Assembly (NCBI GenBank): GCA_900316285.1
Contig: ONCG01000008.1
Span: forward strand, 62,001-126,000
Length of the DNA stretch: 64,000 nt
Origin: an uncultured Prevotellaceae bacterium
Lineage (GTDB): Bacteria; Bacteroidota; Bacteroidia; Bacteroidales; Bacteroidaceae
Reading direction: 5' to 3'
Shown in pieces: positions 61,310 through 64,000 of the stretch (position 1 is its first letter; the number at the start of each line of letters is the position of its first letter). Made by a program: the position numbers and the translations under genes. The notes beneath the pieces are model-generated. The model was not told the origin of the DNA. It made no database searches and worked only from the letters and a program-made list of their open reading frames with translations.

Positions 61310-61762
61310 ATGCTACAAATTGGAGACAAGGCCCCCGAACTGCTGGGGCGCGACGAGAATGGTAACGAACTGCGACTCAGCGACTTCGCCGGCCGCAAAC
61401 TAGTGTTGTATTTCTATCCGAAGGACTCCACGCCCGGCTGCACCAGCCAGGCCTGTAGCCTGCGCGACAACTACGAGCAGCTGCTCCAGCGAGGCTTTGC
61501 CATTGTTGGCGTGAGCGTGCAGGATGAGAAGTCGCACCTGAAGTTCAAGGAGAAGTTCCAACTGCCCTTCCCCCTGATTGCTGACACCGACCACCGGCTT
61601 GTAGAGGCTTTCGGCGTGTGGCAGGAGAAGAAGATGGCTGGCCGCACCTATATGGGCACCGTTCGCACAACGTTTGTCATCGACGAACAGGGCGTCATCG
61701 CGGAGGTCTACAGCGCCAAGCAGATCAAGGTGAAGGAGCACGCTCAGCAGCTGCTGGGGTAA
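61310..61762 (+). CDS. bcp: Thiol peroxidase of the Bcp/PrxQ type
   Basis: 150 residues, normal length. Peroxidatic Cys44 and resolving Cys49 in TPGCTSQACSLRD, plus FYPKDSTPGC and RTTFVIDEQGVI. Reduces peroxides with thioredoxin in the cytosol. Monocistronic; convergent with the next gene, 14 bases apart. Confidence 0.95.
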   Translation: MLQIGDKAPELLGRDENGNELRLSDFAGRKLVLYFYPKDSTPGCTSQACSLRDNYEQLLQRGFAIVGVSVQDEKSHLKFKEKFQLPFPLIADTDHRLVEAFGVWQEKKMAGRTYMGTVRTTFVIDEQGVIAEVYSAKQIKVKEHAQQLLG

Positions 61763-61776
61763 GCCTTCCGATTGGC

Positions 61777-62541
61777 TCACTCCAACTTCAGCTTCTTGCG
61801 GCCTTCTTCAATCTTTTTCTGAAGATCCAAAATCTTTTCACTTCTGGAGTCGTCGGCAGTAGCGGCTCCCGACCCTTCTTTCTCCATTCGCAACCTTGCC
61901 TCTTTGTAAACCGCTATCTGCTGGTCGGAGACGTCCATCATCTCTTTGCATTGCGTGTAGAGATGCTGCATGTCTATCCTACAAGAGCCACTCATCAAGG
62001 CATAGAACCAATATTCAAAACTCAGAATGCCTTTTAGGGAGGCGGCGGGCGCCTCTTTGAGAATCGCATTCTGAATGGAGTCGCACACAAACTCTTTGTA
62101 GCGCTCGCGCACCTGATAGAACTTTGCCACATTCTCCGTGAAGAGCACATTGCCCACGGTGTTGATGGTTTCAATGCTCGAAGAGACTATCTGCTCAGTG
62201 GTCGCCGTGAAATCAACTGTCGGAATCAGAGTAGCAATCTGAATGCGCAGCGTTTCGAATTTCGAGGTGTCCTCGGTAATCTGCCGCTGCAACTCCATCG
62301 TCTGCCGCAACAAGGAATCTCCCTTCTCCACCGACTTCAGCGAGTTGTACATGTCGTACATCACCATCATCACAATCTCGCGCTTCTCCTTTTGCTTCTT
62401 GTTGTTGTCGATGATGGCTGCCGTGCCGAAAGTGAGCACGATGGAAACAGTGGTGGCGAGGAGCGATAGCAGGAATTGCTTCATCGTAGCCATTCCGCTA
62501 CCCGCCTTCAGACTCTTGGGGGTGTGTAGCTTGATATTCAT
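61777..62541 (-). CDS. Membrane-anchored protein of unknown function
   Basis: 254 residues from MNIKLHTPKSLKAG; a start at 62568 is possible. One membrane helix (about 20-42, FLLSLLATTVSIVLTFGTAAI), then a mostly helical domain with coiled-coil stretches (KKQKEKREIVMMVMYDMYNS in part, KILDLQKKIEEGRKKLKLE). The layout resembles DUF6090-type proteins of Bacteroidetes; I am not certain. Single gene. Confidence 0.7.
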   Translation of the reverse strand: MNIKLHTPKSLKAGSGMATMKQFLLSLLATTVSIVLTFGTAAIIDNNKKQKEKREIVMMVMYDMYNSLKSVEKGDSLLRQTMELQRQITEDTSKFETLRIQIATLIPTVDFTATTEQIVSSSIETINTVGNVLFTENVAKFYQVRERYKEFVCDSIQNAILKEAPAASLKGILSFEYWFYALMSGSCRIDMQHLYTQCKEMMDVSDQQIAVYKEARLRMEKEGSGAATADDSRSEKILDLQKKIEEGRKKLKLE

Positions 62542-62647
62542 AATAACTTCGATAGATGTACCATGCAAAGGTACTAAGATTTTCGGGATAAACTCGACAT
62601 TTAACGTTTTTTAGATGGAAACATCAAGTTGGAACTCCCGTTTTTTC

Positions 62648-62826
62648 GTAACTTTGCCAATATATAATTGGCGAAGATACGTTGTCTCGACAAAAAAAGA
62701 AACGAGTTTCTTTGTTTTGTCCTCGACTTTTTGTAACTTTGCCAATATGTAATTGGCGAAGATACGTTGTCTCGACAAAAAAAGAAACGAGTTTCTTTGT
62801 TTTGTCCTCGACTTTTTGTATCTTTG
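62648..62826 (+). promoter_or_regulatory. 85-bp tandem cassette: three promoters, or two small-RNA genes, before the GH94 gene
   Basis: Units at 62648-62732 and 62733-62817 are nearly identical; a third promoter starts at 62818. -7 elements: TAACTTTG (62649, 62734) and TATCTTTG (62819). The second and third have TTTG exactly 19 bases upstream (62711-62714, 62796-62799). Units 1 and 2 carry GCCAAT-ATATA-ATTGGC (62656-62672) or its variant (62741-62757) at the predicted start of transcription, then AAAGAAAC-GA-GTTTCTTT followed by TGTTTTG, a terminator-like hairpin. The third unit lacks both and leads to the gene. Confidence 0.8.
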
Positions 62827-62883
62827 CAACAATGTCGCGCAGACAGCCATCAGAAAAGAAAGAAATCATCAAAATAAAACAAT

Positions 62884-64000
62884 ATGGAACAAAAACGCTA
62901 TGGTCATTTCGACGACCAACACCGTGAATATGTCATTACCGACCCGCAGACACCGTGGCCATGGATTAACTATCTGGGCAACGAAGACTTCTTCTCGCTC
63001 ATCTCGAACACCGCTGGTGGCTATTCGTTCTACAAGGATGCGAAGTTCCGCCGCCTGACGCGCTATCGCTACAACGGTGTGCCGATGGATAATGGGGGAA
63101 GGTACTTCTATATTAAAACCTCCCCCGACTCCTCCGTCGCAAATGGGGGATTTGCTCCCCTTTGTGGGGCCGCAGCCACATCGGTGGCTGCTCTAAAGAC
63201 CCCAGTCGCCTCCGAAGGAGGGGAGGGCCTGCCGGGGGGTGTGGTGTGGTCGCCCGGCTGGAAGCCATGCAAGACGCCGCTCGACTTCTACGAGTGCCGG
63301 CACGGCATGAACTACACGCGCATCACCGGTCGGAAGGACGACGTGGAGTGCTCGGTGCTGTTTTTCGTCCCACTGAAGACGTGGGCGGAGGTGCAGAAAC
63401 TCACACTGCGGAATCTCTCGAAAGAGGTGAAGCGGCTGAAGCTGTTCTCGTTCCAGGAGTGGTGTCTATGGAATGCCGCCACCGACATGGAGAACTTCCA
63501 AAGGAATTTCTCCACGGGTGAGGTGGAAGTGGAGAGCCCCGAGGGGGACACAAATGCCTCAAAGACTATAGAAGCCCCCTCGGGGGCCGTAGGGGGGGCC
63601 ACAGTGATTTACCACAAGACGGAGTACAAGGAGCGCCGCAACCATTACGCTTACTATTCAGTGAACACGGCGGCACAGGGCTTCGATACCGACCGCGAGT
63701 CGTTCGTCGGACTCTACAACGGCTTCGAAGCACCGGAGTGCGTCGTGGCCGGACGACCGAAGAACTCTATTGCCCACGGCTGGAGCCCCATCGCCTCGCA
63801 CTACATCGAGGTGGAACTGCAGCCAGGTGAGTCGAAGGACTATATCTTCGTGCTGGGCTATGTAGAGAATGAGCAGGAGGAGAAATACGAGCGCACCGAA
63901 GGCGCTGTTCTGGGTTCAAATGCGCCTGCGGCGCGTTCAACAGTTCAAACCTCGCTGGGCGCTCTCGACCATACCATCATCAATAAGCGGAAGGCACACG
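62884..64000 (+). CDS. GH94 glycoside phosphorylase (cellobiose phosphorylase type), 3' end outside window, with in-frame repeat insertions
   Basis: 372 codons are visible and the frame is open at the edge. [54 protein letters not shown] and [20 protein letters not shown] are close to the N-terminal and linker parts of GH94 cellobiose-type phosphorylases, which split beta-linked disaccharides with phosphate to save ATP. Three insertions break the normal alignment: about residues 77-119 between YFYIK and VWSPGW; about 219-239 ([18 protein letters not shown]); and about 343-359 near the edge. The frame stays open, so the protein may be full length. Catalytic residues lie outside the window. Confidence 0.92.
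   Translation, partial: MEQKRYGHFDDQHREYVITDPQTPWPWINYLGNEDFFSLISNTAGGYSFYKDAKFRRLTRYRYNGVPMDNGGRYFYIKTSPDSSVANGGFAPLCGAAATSVAALKTPVASEGGEGLPGGVVWSPGWKPCKTPLDFYECRHGMNYTRITGRKDDVECSVLFFVPLKTWAEVQKLTLRNLSKEVKRLKLFSFQEWCLWNAATDMENFQRNFSTGEVEVESPEGDTNASKTIEAPSGAVGGATVIYHKTEYKERRNHYAYYSVNTAAQGFDTDRESFVGLYNGFEAPECVVAGRPKNSIAHGWSPIASHYIEVELQPGESKDYIFVLGYVENEQEEKYERTEGAVLGSNAPAARSTVQTSLGALDHTIINKRKAH
63110..63243. repeat. C/G-rich repeat inside the GH94 gene
   Basis: Contains CCTCCCCCGACTCCTCC at the left, TTTGCTCCCCTTTGTGGGGC and GGCCGCAGCCACATCGGTGG in the centre, and CCTCCGAAGGAGGGG with GGGGGGTGTGG at the right, the arm design of the rsmF element. Coding in frame. Confidence 0.82.
63535..63600. 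repeat. SPEGDT-type coding repeat in the GH94 gene
   Basis: CCCCGAGGGGGACACAAATG, GCCTCAAAG and CCCCCTCGGGGGCCGTAGGG; homologous to the repeat at 57757-57830 and translated in the same frame. Confidence 0.9.
63912..63948. repeat. Mini-hairpin inside the GH94 gene
   Basis: GGTTCAAAT-GCGCC-tgc-GGCGC-GTTCAAC resembles the porin-side ladder unit GGTTCAAAT-GCCC-ttc-GGGC-GTTCAAG at 41381. In frame. Confidence 0.8.

Noticed and set aside
62611-62872. Minus-strand small proteins over the 85-bp cassettes
   Set aside because: The frames repeat with the cassette and read through clear promoter elements; no sign of translation.

Overview
The window is a chromosomal segment from a Bacteroidales bacterium, most likely a member of the Prevotellaceae (Prevotella sensu lato). 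The support is internal: promoters of the Bacteroidetes type (TTTG, about 19 bases, TAnnTTTG), a type IX secretion gene (porQ) and substrates with a C-terminal sorting-like tail, BspA-type leucine-rich surface proteins, a C10 (streptopain-like) protease, DUF5056/DUF6249/DUF4923/DUF1573 proteins and ExbB-ExbD-TonB parts. No transposase, phage module, rRNA operon or CRISPR array was recognised. One tRNA gene, tRNA-Ser(GGA), is present.

Layout. 0-3 kb: end of an OmpA-family protein, then an ECF sigma factor gene between two small membrane-protein genes. 3-11.3 kb: an RsmF-type rRNA methyltransferase, thyA, a 1,579-residue C10 protease, folA. 11.4-17.2 kb: Lrp/AsnC regulator, an exbB-exbD-exbD operon, a zinc-ribbon protein, a truncated surface protein, a secreted flavin-reductase-like protein and a nitroreductase. 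17.3-28.6 kb: tRNA-Ser, an operon of an MFS transporter with a tannase-like and a second esterase, an M18 aminopeptidase, a DMT transporter, YjbQ, a retropepsin-like lipoprotein, carbonic anhydrase and greA. 28.7-41.4 kb: a phosphopantetheinyl transferase facing a 2,460-residue NRPS (C-A-T-C-A-T-reductase), then on the other strand a sensor/PP2C/HATPase fusion, a STAS protein and an AlgE-like porin. 42.4-47.4 kb: a TPR regulator-like lipoprotein with a leucine-rich surface protein, and an AAA ATPase. 47.9-62.5 kb: tatD, polyprenyl synthase, tonB, porQ, cmk, and an operon of alpha-2-macroglobulin, a DUF1573 protein and ispH, then bcp. 62.9 kb to the end: start of a GH94 phosphorylase.

The most unusual property is the density of palindromic and periodic repeats. 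Gaps are filled with (i) GC-rich C/G palindromes, (ii) GTAGGGGCAG and GTAGGGACGCG palindromes, (iii) ladders of mini-hairpins whose stems change but stay paired, (iv) two arrays with an exact 22-bp period, and (v) GTTGAGA microsatellites. Several of these also sit in frame inside genes (rsmF, tatD, the alpha-2-macroglobulin gene, the C10 protease gene and, three times, the GH94 gene). Two unrelated proteins carry nearly the same inserted peptide, which resembles in principle the Rickettsia palindromic elements.

Two functional units stand out. The NRPS with a terminal reductase and a neighbouring PPTase should make an N-acylated dipeptide aldehyde or alcohol, or its cyclised product. An 85-bp cassette, duplicated in tandem before the GH94 gene, contains a complete promoter, a palindrome at the predicted transcription start and a terminator-like hairpin, so it may be a duplicated small-RNA gene or a repeated promoter.
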